Below, in pieces: positions 15,755-23,562 of a stretch of DNA of 64,000 bases. Position numbers and translations under genes: made by a program. A model generated the notes under the pieces. That model saw only the letters and a list, made by a program, of their open reading frames with translations. It did not search any database and was not told the DNA's origin. Source of the stretch: Pseudomonas brassicacearum (lineage in GTDB: Bacteria; Pseudomonadota; Gammaproteobacteria; Pseudomonadales; Pseudomonadaceae); the NCBI RefSeq assembly GCF_003732265.1, contig NZ_MOBK01000006.1, positions 744,001 to 808,000 of the forward strand. The letters run 5' to 3'. The number at the start of each line of letters is the position of its first letter. The stretch's first letter is position 1.

Positions 15755-17629
15755 ATGAGTCACCCCTCACAGTTCACCTTGCTCCGCACCCGGCGCTTCC
15801 TGCCGTTTTTCGTGACCCAGTCCCTCGGGGCGTTCAACGACAACATCTTCAAGCAGTCGTTGATCCTCGCCATTCTGTACAAGCTGACCATCGACGGTGA
15901 CCGCTCGATCTACGTCAACCTCTGTGCGCTGCTGTTCATCCTGCCGTTCTTTCTGTTCTCGGCGCTGGCCGGGCAGTTCGGCGAGAAGTTCGCCAAGGAC
16001 CGCTTGATCCGTCTGATCAAGCTCGGCGAAATCGCGATCATGGCGGTCGGCGCGGTGGGTTTCGTCTTTGATCATCTGTCGTTGATGTTGGTGGCGCTGT
16101 TCGCCATGGGCACGCATTCGGCGCTGTTCGGGCCGGTGAAATACTCGATCCTGCCCCAGGCCCTGCGCGAAGAAGAGCTGGTCGGCGGTAACGGATTGGT
16201 GGAAATGGGCACCTTCCTGGCGATTCTCGCCGGGACCATCGGCGCCGGGATCATGATGTCGTCCAGTCACTACGCGCCTATCGTCTCCAGCGCGATCATC
16301 GGCGTTGCCGTGCTCGGTTACCTGGCCAGCCGCAGCATTCCGCGGGCGGCGGCCGCTTCACCGGAAATGCGCCTGAACTGGAACATTTTCAGCCAGTCCT
16401 GGGCCACGCTGAAGTTGGGCCTTGGGCAAACCCCTGCGGTGTCGCGTTCAATTGTCGGCAACTCGTGGTTCTGGTTTGTCGGGGCGATTTACCTGACGCA
16501 GATCCCGGCGTATGCCAAAGAGTGGATGCACGGCGACGAAACCGTGGTGACGCTGATTCTGACGGTGTTCTCAGTGGGGATCGCGCTCGGCTCGATGCTC
16601 TGTGAAAAGCTCTCCGGGCGCAAAGTCGAGATTGGCCTGGTGCCGTTCGGCTCGTTTGGCCTGACCGTGTTTGGCTTGCTGCTGTGGTGGCATTCCGGCG
16701 GAATTCCAGACAGCGCAACCGGCCATGGCTGGGTTGAAATCCTTGGGTTTGGTCATACCTGGCTGGTGCTGATCGACATCCTTGGCCTGGGGATCTTCGG
16801 TGGTTTCTACATCGTGCCGCTGTATGCGCTGATCCAGTCGCGCACCGCCGAGAACGAGCGGGCGCGGGTGATTGCCGCCAACAACATTCTCAACGCGTTG
16901 TTCATGGTGGTGTCGGCGATTGTCTCGATCATCCTGTTGAGCCTGGTCAAGCTGTCGATTCCGCAGTTGTTCCTGGTGGTTTCGCTGCTGAACATCGGCG
17001 TCAACGCCTACATCTTCAAGATCGTCCCCGAATTCAGCATGCGCTTCATGATCTGGCTGCTCAGCCATTCCATGTACCGCGTGGAGCATCGCAATCTGGA
17101 CCTGATTCCCGATGAAGGCGCGGCGCTGCTGGTGTGCAATCACGTGTCCTTTGTCGATGCGCTGCTGATTGGCGGCGCGGTGCGTCGGCCGATTCGCTTT
17201 GTGATGTACTACAAAATCTACAACTTGCCGGTGCTGAACTTTATCTTTCGCACGGCAGGGACGATTCCGATTGCGGGGCGTCAGGAAGACATTCAAATCT
17301 ACGAAAGAGCCTTCAAGCGGATTGCGCAGTATCTGAAGGATGGCGAGTTGGTGTGCATCTTTCCGGAAGGCAAATTGACGGCTGACGGGGAGATCAATGA
17401 GTTCAAGGGTGGGCTGAAGCGGATTCTGGAAGAGACACCAGTGCCGGTGATTCCGCTGGCGTTGCAGGGGTTGTGGGGGAGTTTCTTCAGCCGCGATCCG
17501 GGCAAAGGGTTGTTTCGCCGGTTGTGGTCCCGGGTGACGTTGGTGGCGGGGCCGGCCGTGGCGGTTGAGGCTGCGGAACCGGCGAAGTTGCAAGCGATGG
17601 TTGGAGAGTTGCGCGGCACCGTTAGATAG
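15755..17629 (+). CDS. MFS transporter fused to a PlsC-type acyltransferase
   Basis: This 624-residue protein joins two modules. Residues about 1-415 are an LplT-like MFS domain with an N-terminus FFVTQSLGAFNDNIFKQSL typical of lysophospholipid flippases. Residues about 430-624 are a PlsC acyltransferase with block I VCNHVSFVDALLIGG (catalytic His and Asp as HxxxxD), block III FPEGKLTADGEINEFKGG, and PVIPLALQGLW as block IV. In E. coli LplT carries lysophospholipids inward and Aas re-acylates them; this fusion would do both, but without the AMP-ligase part of Aas. It is monocistronic, with a REP pair after its stop. Confidence 0.9.
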   Translation: MSHPSQFTLLRTRRFLPFFVTQSLGAFNDNIFKQSLILAILYKLTIDGDRSIYVNLCALLFILPFFLFSALAGQFGEKFAKDRLIRLIKLGEIAIMAVGAVGFVFDHLSLMLVALFAMGTHSALFGPVKYSILPQALREEELVGGNGLVEMGTFLAILAGTIGAGIMMSSSHYAPIVSSAIIGVAVLGYLASRSIPRAAAASPEMRLNWNIFSQSWATLKLGLGQTPAVSRSIVGNSWFWFVGAIYLTQIPAYAKEWMHGDETVVTLILTVFSVGIALGSMLCEKLSGRKVEIGLVPFGSFGLTVFGLLLWWHSGGIPDSATGHGWVEILGFGHTWLVLIDILGLGIFGGFYIVPLYALIQSRTAENERARVIAANNILNALFMVVSAIVSIILLSLVKLSIPQLFLVVSLLNIGVNAYIFKIVPEFSMRFMIWLLSHSMYRVEHRNLDLIPDEGAALLVCNHVSFVDALLIGGAVRRPIRFVMYYKIYNLPVLNFIFRTAGTIPIAGRQEDIQIYERAFKRIAQYLKDGELVCIFPEGKLTADGEINEFKGGLKRILEETPVPVIPLALQGLWGSFFSRDPGKGLFRRLWSRVTLVAGPAVAVEAAEPAKLQAMVGELRGTVR

Positions 17630-17650
17630 TCGGTGAATGTGCTGGCCTCA

Positions 17651-17724
17651 TCGCGAGCAGGCTCACTCCCACAGGGGAATTGTGATCGACACAGATCATA
17701 TGTGGGAGCGAGCCTGCTCGCGAA
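17651..17724. repeat. REP pair, GTGGGAGC family (variant)
   Basis: TCGCGAGCAGGCTCACTCCC and its inverted partner GTGGGAGCGAGCCTGCTCGC enclose about 28 bases, between the convergent fusion gene and sugE. It has the GAGCCTGC core rather than GGGCTTGC. Confidence 0.88.
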
Positions 17725-17736
17725 AGCGGTAGTGGC

Positions 17737-18051
17737 CTAAGCGCTAACCTTGAGCCCAACCAGCCCGGCAATGATCAACGCCACACTGGCCAGCCGAAAC
17801 AGCGCCATCGACTCACCAAACAGAATGACCCCGGCGATCACCGTGCCGACCGCACCCACACCCGTCCAGATCGCATACGCCGTGCCCAACGGCAATTCCT
17901 TCATCGCAAGGCCCAGCAAGCCAAGGCTGATGGCCATGGCTGCAACGGTCAACGCGGTGGGCAGGGGGCGGCTGAAACCGTCGGTGTACTTCAGGCCAAC
18001 GGCCCAGCCGACTTCGAACAGGCCGGCGAAAAACAGGATGATCCAGGACAT
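17737..18051 (-). CDS. sugE: SMR-family guanidinium exporter (SugE/Gdx)
   Basis: This 104-residue four-helix inner-membrane protein begins [22 protein letters not shown], with the essential Glu of helix 1 in GLFEVGWA (residue 13). [19 protein letters not shown] and [16 protein letters not shown] are the other SMR landmarks, and K rather than a second acidic residue follows AVGL, as in SugE. GGAGG stands seven bases before the ATG. A two-hairpin guanidine-II riboswitch lies directly upstream, so the physiological substrate is almost certainly guanidinium exchanged for protons. No partner subunit is present; the Gdx group works as homodimers. Confidence 0.95.
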   Translation of the reverse strand: MSWIILFFAGLFEVGWAVGLKYTDGFSRPLPTALTVAAMAISLGLLGLAMKELPLGTAYAIWTGVGAVGTVIAGVILFGESMALFRLASVALIIAGLVGLKVSA

Positions 18052-18072
18052 GAAAGACCTCCATCGATAGAC

Positions 18073-18123
18073 GGGGTCGTCCCCAGATTAATGACTCGAT
18101 CGAGCCGCGAGGTCGTCCTCGCG
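18073..18123 (-). promoter_or_regulatory. Guanidine-II riboswitch (mini-ykkC)
   Basis: Read on the minus strand, the sugE leader has two hairpins with identical ACGA loops: CGCGAGG-ACGA-CCTCGCG (18106-18123) and GGGG-ACGA-CCCC (18073-18084), separated by about 21 bases. The ribosome binding site GGAGG lies 10 bases after the second. Two stems with ACGR loops before a sugE gene are the defining features of the mini-ykkC/guanidine-II class. Guanidine binding would free the ribosome binding site and switch on export. Confidence 0.93.
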
Positions 18124-18170
18124 TTGCGCCATAGAGTGCCCATCATTAATCCGGGGATCAAGTTTTCGGC

Positions 18171-19136
18171 TTATTTGGCGGCCTGTCGCGCAGCGATTTC
18201 CCGGTCTTCTTTCTCGCTCATACGACGGAAATACGTCGAGAGCAGTGCCCCGGAAATGTTGTGCCACACGCTGAACAAGGCACTTGGCACCGCCGCCAGC
18301 GGCGAGAAGTGGGCACTGGCCAGCGCGGCCCCCAGCCCGGAGTTCTGCATGCCGACTTCCAGCGCCAGTGATTTGCGTTGGGCCAGTGGCAGCTTGAACA
18401 GGCGCCCGGTGAAATAGCCCAGCAGATAACCGAAGCTGTTGTGCAGCATGACCACGGCCATGATCAGCAGGCCGGACTCGGCAATCTTCGCCTGGCTCGC
18501 TGCCACAACGGCGGTGACGATGATCACGATGCTCACCACCGAAATCAGTGGCAGCACTTCTACCGCGTGGCGAACCTTGGCGCCGAGCACGCGTTGCGCG
18601 ACCACGCCGAGGATGATCGGCAACAGCACCACTTGCAGAATCGACCAGAACAGCTCCATGAAGGACACTGGCAACCACGCCGAGGCCAGCAGCCAGATCA
18701 GTGCCGGGGTCAGCAGCGGGGCGAGGAGGGTGGTGACGGCGGCGATGGCCACCGACAAGGCCAGATCGCCGCGTGCCAGCCAGGTCATGACGTTCGACGA
18801 GGTGCCGCTTGGGCAGCAACCGACCAGAATCACGCCGACGGCGATTTCCGGCGGCAGGTGGAACGCCTGGCAGAGCAACCACGCCATGCCGGGCATGATC
18901 ACGAAGTGTGCAACCACGCCAAGGGCCACGCGCCACGGATGGCGGGCGACTTCGGCGAAGTCTTCGAGTTTGAGGGTCAGGCCCATGCCGAACATCACCA
19001 GCCCCAGCAACGGCACGATCGCGCCTTTGAGGCCGATGAACCACGCCGGTTGCAGGAACGCCACGACCGCGAAAATCAGTACCCAGTAAGCGAAGGTGTT
19101 GCCGACAAAGCGGCTTAATGCAGCGAGTGCGCGCAT
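18171..19136 (-). CDS. BASS-family transporter (bile acid:sodium symporter-like)
   Basis: This 321-residue inner-membrane protein starts at ATG 19136, with AAGGA upstream. It has about ten helices. The segments FGMGLTLKLEDF (about 47-58), GVILVGCCPSGTSSNVMTWLARGD (about 99-122) and LEVGMQNSGLGAALASAHF (about 256-274) are the three conserved blocks of the family, the last two forming the crossover sodium site. Bacterial members carry organic anions such as pyruvate, pantoate or keto acids with sodium; the exact solute is unknown. sugE follows downstream on the same strand, but its riboswitch and a 119-base gap argue for separate control. Confidence 0.92.
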   Translation of the reverse strand: MRALAALSRFVGNTFAYWVLIFAVVAFLQPAWFIGLKGAIVPLLGLVMFGMGLTLKLEDFAEVARHPWRVALGVVAHFVIMPGMAWLLCQAFHLPPEIAVGVILVGCCPSGTSSNVMTWLARGDLALSVAIAAVTTLLAPLLTPALIWLLASAWLPVSFMELFWSILQVVLLPIILGVVAQRVLGAKVRHAVEVLPLISVVSIVIIVTAVVAASQAKIAESGLLIMAVVMLHNSFGYLLGYFTGRLFKLPLAQRKSLALEVGMQNSGLGAALASAHFSPLAAVPSALFSVWHNISGALLSTYFRRMSEKEDREIAARQAAK

Positions 19137-19175
19137 GGCCTGATCCTTATTATTAATTAACACCACAAATCGAAT

Positions 19176-19263
19176 GTGGGAGCGGGCTTGCTCGCGAAAG
19201 CGATGTATCAGTCACTATAAATGTCGACTGTCACGACGCCTTCGCGAGCAAGCCCGCTCCCAC
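19176..19263. repeat. REP pair, GTGGGAGC family
   Basis: Outward-facing copies GTGGGAGCGGGCTTGCTCGC and GCGAGCAAGCCCGCTCCCAC enclose about 40 bases between the BASS gene and rdgC. Confidence 0.9.
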
Positions 19264-19281
19264 ATTAGTAATCACCAACCT

Positions 19282-20202
19282 TTAGATCCCTTGAGGAGTC
19301 TCTTCACCGCCCAACGCTTCAACCAGCGCCGGCAGGAAGTCGCCGAAGGTCAGCATCATCAGGGTGAAGCTGGCGTCCAGTTGGCCCAGGGCCTCTTCAC
19401 CGCCGTCCTGTTCCGCTTGATCCTGCAGCAGGTCTTCGAACTTCAGGCGCTTGACCACCATCTTGTCGTCGAGGACGAAAGACAGCTTGTCTTGCCAGGC
19501 CAGCGACAGCTGAGTGACCACTTTGCCGGTGCTCAGGTGCAACTGGATTTCTTCGCTGGTCAGGTCCTGACGCTTGCAACGCACGATGCCGCCGTCTTCG
19601 TGGGTATCACGCAGTTCGCATTCGTCCAGCACGAAGAAGTCGTGCGCGGCTTTCTGGGTGGTGACCCATTCGGTCATGGTGGCGGTCGGCGACATTTTTA
19701 CGGTCAGTGGACGTACCGGCAGGGTGCCGATCACTTCACGCAGGGTGGACAGCAGGTCTTCGGCACGTTTCGGGCTGGCCGAGTTGACCAGGATCAGACC
19801 CTGTTTCGGCGCGATGGCGGCAAACGTCGACGAGCGACGAATAAAGGCCCGTGGCAGGAACGCCTGGATGATTTCATCCTTGATCTGGTCGCGTTCCTTC
19901 TTATAGACCTTGCGCATCTGCTCGGCTTCGATCTCGTCGACCTTTTCCTTTACGGCGTCGCGCACGACGCTGCCCGGCAGGATGCGTTCTTCTTTACGCG
20001 CAGAAATCAGCAGGAAGTCGCCGCTGACATGGACCAGCGGCGCATCTTCGCCTTTACCGAATGGCGCGACGAAACCGTAGGTGGTCAACTCCTGGCTTGC
20101 ACATGGACGCGCCAGTTTGGTGGCCAGTGCAGTTTCCAACGCCTCGGCATCAACAGGCAGATCTTGGGTCAGGCGATAGATAAGCAGGTTTTTGAACCAC
20201 AT
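19282..20202 (-). CDS. rdgC: Recombination-associated protein RdgC
   Basis: This 306-residue protein begins [20 protein letters not shown], the standard RdgC N-terminus. RdgC forms a ring-shaped dimer around double-stranded DNA and restrains RecA-driven recombination; it becomes important when replication restart is defective. The conserved core [34 protein letters not shown] and [15 protein letters not shown] is present and the length is normal. GGAGAG lies about ten bases before the ATG. It is a single gene flanked by a REP pair and the tRNA block. Confidence 0.96.
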   Translation of the reverse strand: MWFKNLLIYRLTQDLPVDAEALETALATKLARPCASQELTTYGFVAPFGKGEDAPLVHVSGDFLLISARKEERILPGSVVRDAVKEKVDEIEAEQMRKVYKKERDQIKDEIIQAFLPRAFIRRSSTFAAIAPKQGLILVNSASPKRAEDLLSTLREVIGTLPVRPLTVKMSPTATMTEWVTTQKAAHDFFVLDECELRDTHEDGGIVRCKRQDLTSEEIQLHLSTGKVVTQLSLAWQDKLSFVLDDKMVVKRLKFEDLLQDQAEQDGGEEALGQLDASFTLMMLTFGDFLPALVEALGGEETPQGI

Positions 20203-20313
20203 GGGGTAAGTCTCTCCTTATATACAAAGGGGGGCATTATTCTCTTAGCGGCGCCATAGGCCAACCCTTCGCTAAGCCTTTGGAAGGCCTGAGAAAATTA
20301 TTTAAAAAAGTGC

Positions 20314-20342
20314 TTGCCAGAGGTGAGGTCGCTCCGTAGAAT
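20314..20342 (+). promoter_or_regulatory. Promoter of the first tRNA pair
   Basis: TTGCCA (20314-20319) and TAGAAT (20337-20342) are separated by 17 bases, with an A/T-rich stretch (ATTATTTAAAAAA) just upstream that resembles an UP element and a GC-rich GCGCGCCA discriminator downstream, as expected for stringently controlled stable-RNA promoters. Confidence 0.75.
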
Positions 20343-20363
20343 GCGCGCCACACCGAACGTGAA

Positions 20364-20439
20364 GGGTGATTAGCTCAGCTGGGAGAGCGTCTGCCTTACA
20401 AGCAGAATGTCGGCGGTTCGATCCCGTCATCACCCACCA
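20364..20439 (+). tRNA. tRNA-Val (anticodon TAC), copy 1
   Basis: This 76-base cloverleaf starts GGGTGAT and ends ATCACCC-ACCA, so the acceptor stem is seven pairs with CCA encoded. The D arm is GCTCAGCTGGGAGAGC, the anticodon loop CTTACAA (anticodon TAC) and the T arm GGCGGTTCGATCCCGTC. The second copy at 20735 is identical. Confidence 0.96.
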
Positions 20440-20458
20440 TTCGCATTCAGTGTTACGC

Positions 20459-20535
20459 GCAGCGGTAGTTCAGTCGGTTAGAATACCGGCCTGTCACGCC
20501 GGGGGTCGCGGGTTCGAGTCCCGTCCGCTGCGCCA
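20459..20535 (+). tRNA. tRNA-Asp (anticodon GTC), copy 1
   Basis: This 77-base cloverleaf has acceptor arms GCAGCGG and CCGCTGC, D arm GTTCAGTCGGTTAGAAT, anticodon loop CTGTCAC (anticodon GTC), T arm CGGGTTCGAGTCCCG and encoded CCA. It lies 19 bases after tRNA-Val and is surely co-transcribed with it. Confidence 0.96.
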
Positions 20536-20576
20536 TATTCGGTCACCTGGAACGCTGAACGCCAGGTCACCACGGA

Positions 20577-20601
20577 AAAGCCCGCTAACGCGGGTTTTTT
20601 T
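20577..20601 (+). terminator. Terminator of the first tRNA pair
   Basis: AGCCCGC-TAAC-GCGGGTTTTTTT is a short GC-rich hairpin followed by seven T residues, 42 bases beyond tRNA-Asp copy 1. A GGAACGC/GCCAGGT segment between them recurs after copy 2. Confidence 0.85.
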
Positions 20602-20683
20602 CTGTCTGTAGATTGTCCGTTGTTCCTGCAGGTTGCATCGTTTCACCGGTTTTCTGATTTATTTGAAAAATTATTCAATTAAA

Positions 20684-20713
20684 TCAACACTTTACGAAAA
20701 CCTGTGGCATAAT
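20684..20713 (+). promoter_or_regulatory. Promoter of the second tRNA pair
   Basis: CATAAT (20708-20713) is a good -10 element. TCAACA (20684-20689), 18 bases upstream, is the best -35 candidate, in an A/T-rich region running back to about 20655 that may act as an UP element. GTGCCCC follows as a discriminator. It is unrelated in sequence to the first tRNA promoter. Confidence 0.6.
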
Positions 20714-20734
20714 GTGCCCCGCAACGAAGGTAAA

Positions 20735-20810
20735 GGGTGATTAGCTCAGCTGGGAGAGCGTCTGCCTTACAAGCAGAATGTCGGCGGTTCGATCCCGTCA
20801 TCACCCACCA
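20735..20810 (+). tRNA. tRNA-Val (anticodon TAC), copy 2
   Basis: This is identical over 76 bases to the copy at 20364, including the encoded CCA. It starts 22 bases after its own -10 element. Confidence 0.96.
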
Positions 20811-20828
20811 TTACTTTCAACGCTACGC

Positions 20829-20905
20829 GCAGCGGTAGTTCAGTCGGTTAGAATACCGGCCTGTCACGCCGGGGGTCGCGGGTTCGAGTCCCGTCCGCTG
20901 CGCCA
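20829..20905 (+). tRNA. tRNA-Asp (anticodon GTC), copy 2
   Basis: This is identical over 77 bases to the copy at 20459. The Val-Asp spacer is 18 bases here and 19 in copy 1, with only partial similarity, which shows the tRNAs are kept uniform while the spacers drift. Confidence 0.96.
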
Positions 20906-20945
20906 TATTCGGTCACCTGGAACGCTGAACGCCAGGTACCACACA

Positions 20946-20971
20946 GAAAGCCCGCTTAATGCGGGCTTTTT
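20946..20971 (+). terminator. Terminator of the second tRNA pair
   Basis: AAAGCCCGC-TTAAT-GCGGGCTTTTT is a perfect hairpin with a T run, 41 bases beyond the second tRNA-Asp. It is the counterpart of the terminator at 20577. Confidence 0.88.
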
Positions 20972-21103
20972 GCTGTCTGGCGTTTAGTCATTCCGCGCGG
21001 CTGGCGCTGTATATAACTATGTAGTGCCAGACAGGCACGCTGCTTTCGGACAATAGGCACTCGTTTCCATGACCGTCATGGAGTGCCTACCGAGAAAGAA
21101 AGC

Positions 21104-22423
21104 ATGAGCTCCATTCCTTCTGAAGTTGTTGTTCCATCACCCTCTACCGATGCGGACTCCAGTCCGAATCCTGTGCTGAATCCGGGTTTCATCACCTGTG
21201 ATGACGCGGCAACCTTTTTGCACGAGTCATTCAAACGTCTCCCAGGTACCGAATTCACCGGGTTTGTCCTCAAGAGCGAGGACGGGCGTTTCTATTGCGC
21301 CCAAGAGACGACGCCTGCCGATGAAAATGCCGATGCGCAAAACACCCTGGATATCCTGTTAACCATCACGAAGAATTCAAAGGATGAATGGATAAGTCCG
21401 AGTGGATATACCCTTGAGGCGCGCTTGTTTCCCCATTCCGGAAAAATTAAAGGCATCGATGAAAGCCTTGTGGAGTGGGGGCAGCGCCAGCTGTTTTTTT
21501 CGGTGGCTGACTTGTTTGAAGTGATGACCTGGCGCCGAAAATATTCCAGGTGTTACCTGTCGCTCAGTGACGGTGCGCTGATCTGCTACACCTCGACGGA
21601 TTCAGCGTTCGAGCAGGAATTGTCGCCCCGGTTTGGGAGAACGCCCGATGGCAGGCTTCAAACGTTCGAGAGCCTTTATGACGCAGGTGGAATACCCAGC
21701 AGCATTCTGATTTTGCTGGCGGTGGCAGCGGGCGTTGTGACGACCGTGGTGTCCGGCAATCTTTGGAGGCGAAGGGGGAGGGTCAAAGCCAGCTGGAGGA
21801 GGGACATCCTGCAGCAAAACCCACCCGTCGAAATGATGCCGGTCTGTGGGCCCATCCTCCAGGATGCCAGCGAAGTAGGGCGTTATCTTCATGAGCAAAT
21901 GCTGGCGCTTTCGCCCGCGCAGCAGCATGTCGGCATCGTTCTCAAGCATACGACAGAGGATTTTTTTGTCGTCACCGCCCCGGTGCGGAGCGACTACGCC
22001 ACATTCGACAGGCAGGTTCTCTTTCCCAGGGACCGACATGGAAATTTCGGGCTCCCGGCAGGGTTTCGCGTTCATGGGTTCTACCACTCGATGAGCCCGA
22101 TCTCCCATGGCGAACCCTCCACGCAACTCGAGCGAAGCAAAAATTTCTTTTCTGTCAAAGACCTGCGAGTCGGCTTGAGCCGAATGCACGTTGCGCCTCA
22201 TCATCGCTTGTTCCTATGTGCGCCGGATGGGGCGGTGTTGCGTTTTGCCAAGCCTGATTCGGAAAAGGTTGTGCGGCTGATGGCGCAACTGCATTCCCAA
22301 AGCGCTGACGGAGTGCTTTCACAGGCGTTTATCGATTTGGTCGCTGCCGCCGGAACCTTGAGCGTCCTTTACTCCAGCAGCACCTGGCCGAAAGGACGGG
22401 TGTCACCGTCAACCATGGGTTAG
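21104..22423 (+). CDS. Unknown protein with two degenerate JAB/DUF4329-like domains
   Basis: This 439-residue protein has its likely start at ATG 21104, after a purine-rich GAGAAAGAAAG; a GTG lies at 21083. It contains two related halves. The first (about 30-190) has TGFVLKSEDGRFYCA, ARLFPHSG, FFSVADLFEV and CYLSLSDGALICY; the second (about 265-420) has VGIVLKHTTEDFFVV, VHGFYHSM, FFSVKDLRVG and LFLCAPDGAVLRF. The order (His motif, S-x-x-D, then xPDGxxLR) copies the JAB/JAMM metalloprotease-type fold as in DUF4329, but the second metal His is replaced (HSG, HSM). A hydrophobic segment (IPSSILILLAVAAGVVTTVV, about 204-223) joins the halves. Codon use is less GC-biased than the neighbours and it abuts a tRNA block, both hinting at acquisition. 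Function is unknown. Confidence 0.75.
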   Translation: MSSIPSEVVVPSPSTDADSSPNPVLNPGFITCDDAATFLHESFKRLPGTEFTGFVLKSEDGRFYCAQETTPADENADAQNTLDILLTITKNSKDEWISPSGYTLEARLFPHSGKIKGIDESLVEWGQRQLFFSVADLFEVMTWRRKYSRCYLSLSDGALICYTSTDSAFEQELSPRFGRTPDGRLQTFESLYDAGGIPSSILILLAVAAGVVTTVVSGNLWRRRGRVKASWRRDILQQNPPVEMMPVCGPILQDASEVGRYLHEQMLALSPAQQHVGIVLKHTTEDFFVVTAPVRSDYATFDRQVLFPRDRHGNFGLPAGFRVHGFYHSMSPISHGEPSTQLERSKNFFSVKDLRVGLSRMHVAPHHRLFLCAPDGAVLRFAKPDSEKVVRLMAQLHSQSADGVLSQAFIDLVAAAGTLSVLYSSSTWPKGRVSPSTMG

Positions 22424-23562
22424 CGCGATGTCGACTCATCGTTGCGGCTGTGTCGGTAGTCGCTCACCGCTTCGTACACGGCTTTGCGCAGGCGGTTGAT
22501 ACCGCCAATCGGTCGATGAGCTTCAAGACCAAACCAGGGATTGAACGACTGGTTGTCGCATTGGATATTCAATGCCGGCGTGTCGAAATCTTGCGCGGGT
22601 ACTTTGATTCGCGCCACGGTCTGGAACGGCGCTGCGTTTTCACTCCATTCGATGCTGGTGTCTTCGATGGGCATGTACTGGTTTGGGTCCTGGCGCTGAA
22701 TCTGCAGGACGAAACAAGCCGGCACCCGGTCGGTCGACAATTGCTGGTTCAGTGCATTACGCAGGAAGTTTGGCAACTTCTGGTTCTGCGCGGGCAGGGT
22801 GTAGACCGGGCAGCTGTCCGGGTCCGGCATCACGCGGAATTTGGCATTGGCTTCACCAAACTTGTAGGGCGAAACCGAAAAGTAAGTGGTCTTCGTCGGA
22901 CTTTCCGGGGCGGGGGACAGGGTGGCCAAGGCGATAAACAGGTGCCGAACCTGCCAGGTCCGTGGGTCCCAGCCCGGAAAAAACGCCATCAGCTTTTTGC
23001 CATCAGCCTGGGCCGCCACATTCTGACGGTACTCGGCGACATCGCTGACGAAGAAATTCGGATGGCTGAACATCACAAAGTCCTGTTCGCCACGCGGCTG
23101 TTGATCGGCAAGCAGTTGTTTGCCGGGCACATCGAGCAATTTGATTGCCATGCCCCGGGCGTCTCGAATGCTGTCGAACTGCGGATACGCGTTGCCATTG
23201 GACAGGCGCATGGTCGCTTGCCAGGTTTTGCCGGGCTCGCTGAACACCCCTTGGCGCAGTTCCGCGGTCAGGTCCGGCAGCACTTGAACTACGGCCTTCA
23301 CGCAGCCATGGGCCTTGGCATGCGCATCGCGCAGGTAGCGCGTGCTTTCCCGGTGTTGATCGACGATGCGTACCGCGGTCTGAATGACGTCCTGCGTCAT
23401 GGCGGCTTCGCCATCCGGTATCACCTCTTGCGCTGAAACAGGTCCGCTGTGCTGCCAGGCGAACCACGCCATGGCCAGCGCGTAACCGAACACACCAAGG
23501 CCGATCAACCACAGAAGCGTCTTGCCGAGAAACGCGCCAAAGCGCATCCAGAGTCTGCTCAT
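22420..23562 (-). CDS. Membrane-anchored catalase-family haem protein
   Basis: This 380-residue protein has an N-terminal membrane segment (LLWLIGLGVFGYALAMAWFAW, about 17-37) and then a reduced catalase-like domain. Expected landmarks are RDAHAKAHGCVKA with the distal His region, VFSEPGKTWQATMRLSN, DARGMAIKLLDVPG and FVMFSHPNFFV. It resembles the small catalase-related proteins (SrpA/KatG-unrelated, about 350 residues), several of which have weak catalase or peroxidase activity. Its ATG overlaps the stop of the upstream di-haem cytochrome gene as ATGA, so the pair is translated together. Its own stop overlaps the convergent gene at 21104 by four bases. It probably faces the periplasm. Confidence 0.87.
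   Translation of the reverse strand: MSRLWMRFGAFLGKTLLWLIGLGVFGYALAMAWFAWQHSGPVSAQEVIPDGEAAMTQDVIQTAVRIVDQHRESTRYLRDAHAKAHGCVKAVVQVLPDLTAELRQGVFSEPGKTWQATMRLSNGNAYPQFDSIRDARGMAIKLLDVPGKQLLADQQPRGEQDFVMFSHPNFFVSDVAEYRQNVAAQADGKKLMAFFPGWDPRTWQVRHLFIALATLSPAPESPTKTTYFSVSPYKFGEANAKFRVMPDPDSCPVYTLPAQNQKLPNFLRNALNQQLSTDRVPACFVLQIQRQDPNQYMPIEDTSIEWSENAAPFQTVARIKVPAQDFDTPALNIQCDNQSFNPWFGLEAHRPIGGINRLRKAVYEAVSDYRHSRNDESTSR

Larger units (their letters stand above)
20364..20937 (+). repeat. Tandem duplication of a tRNA-Val/tRNA-Asp unit
   Basis: The units 20364-20567 and 20735-20937 are almost identical except in the Val-Asp spacer. The similarity extends past tRNA-Asp through ATATTCGGTCACCTGGAACG to GCCAGGT. 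The promoter regions in between (20602-20734) are not duplicated. Confidence 0.9.

Noticed and set aside
20366..20611. Open frame across the tRNA-Val/Asp unit, and its repeat at 20778
   Set aside because: Entirely explained by the tRNA genes; the similar frame at 20778 arises from the duplication.
22420..22423. Four-base overlap between convergent genes as a sign of frameshift
   Set aside because: Both genes end with intact domains and normal stops; simple convergent overlap.
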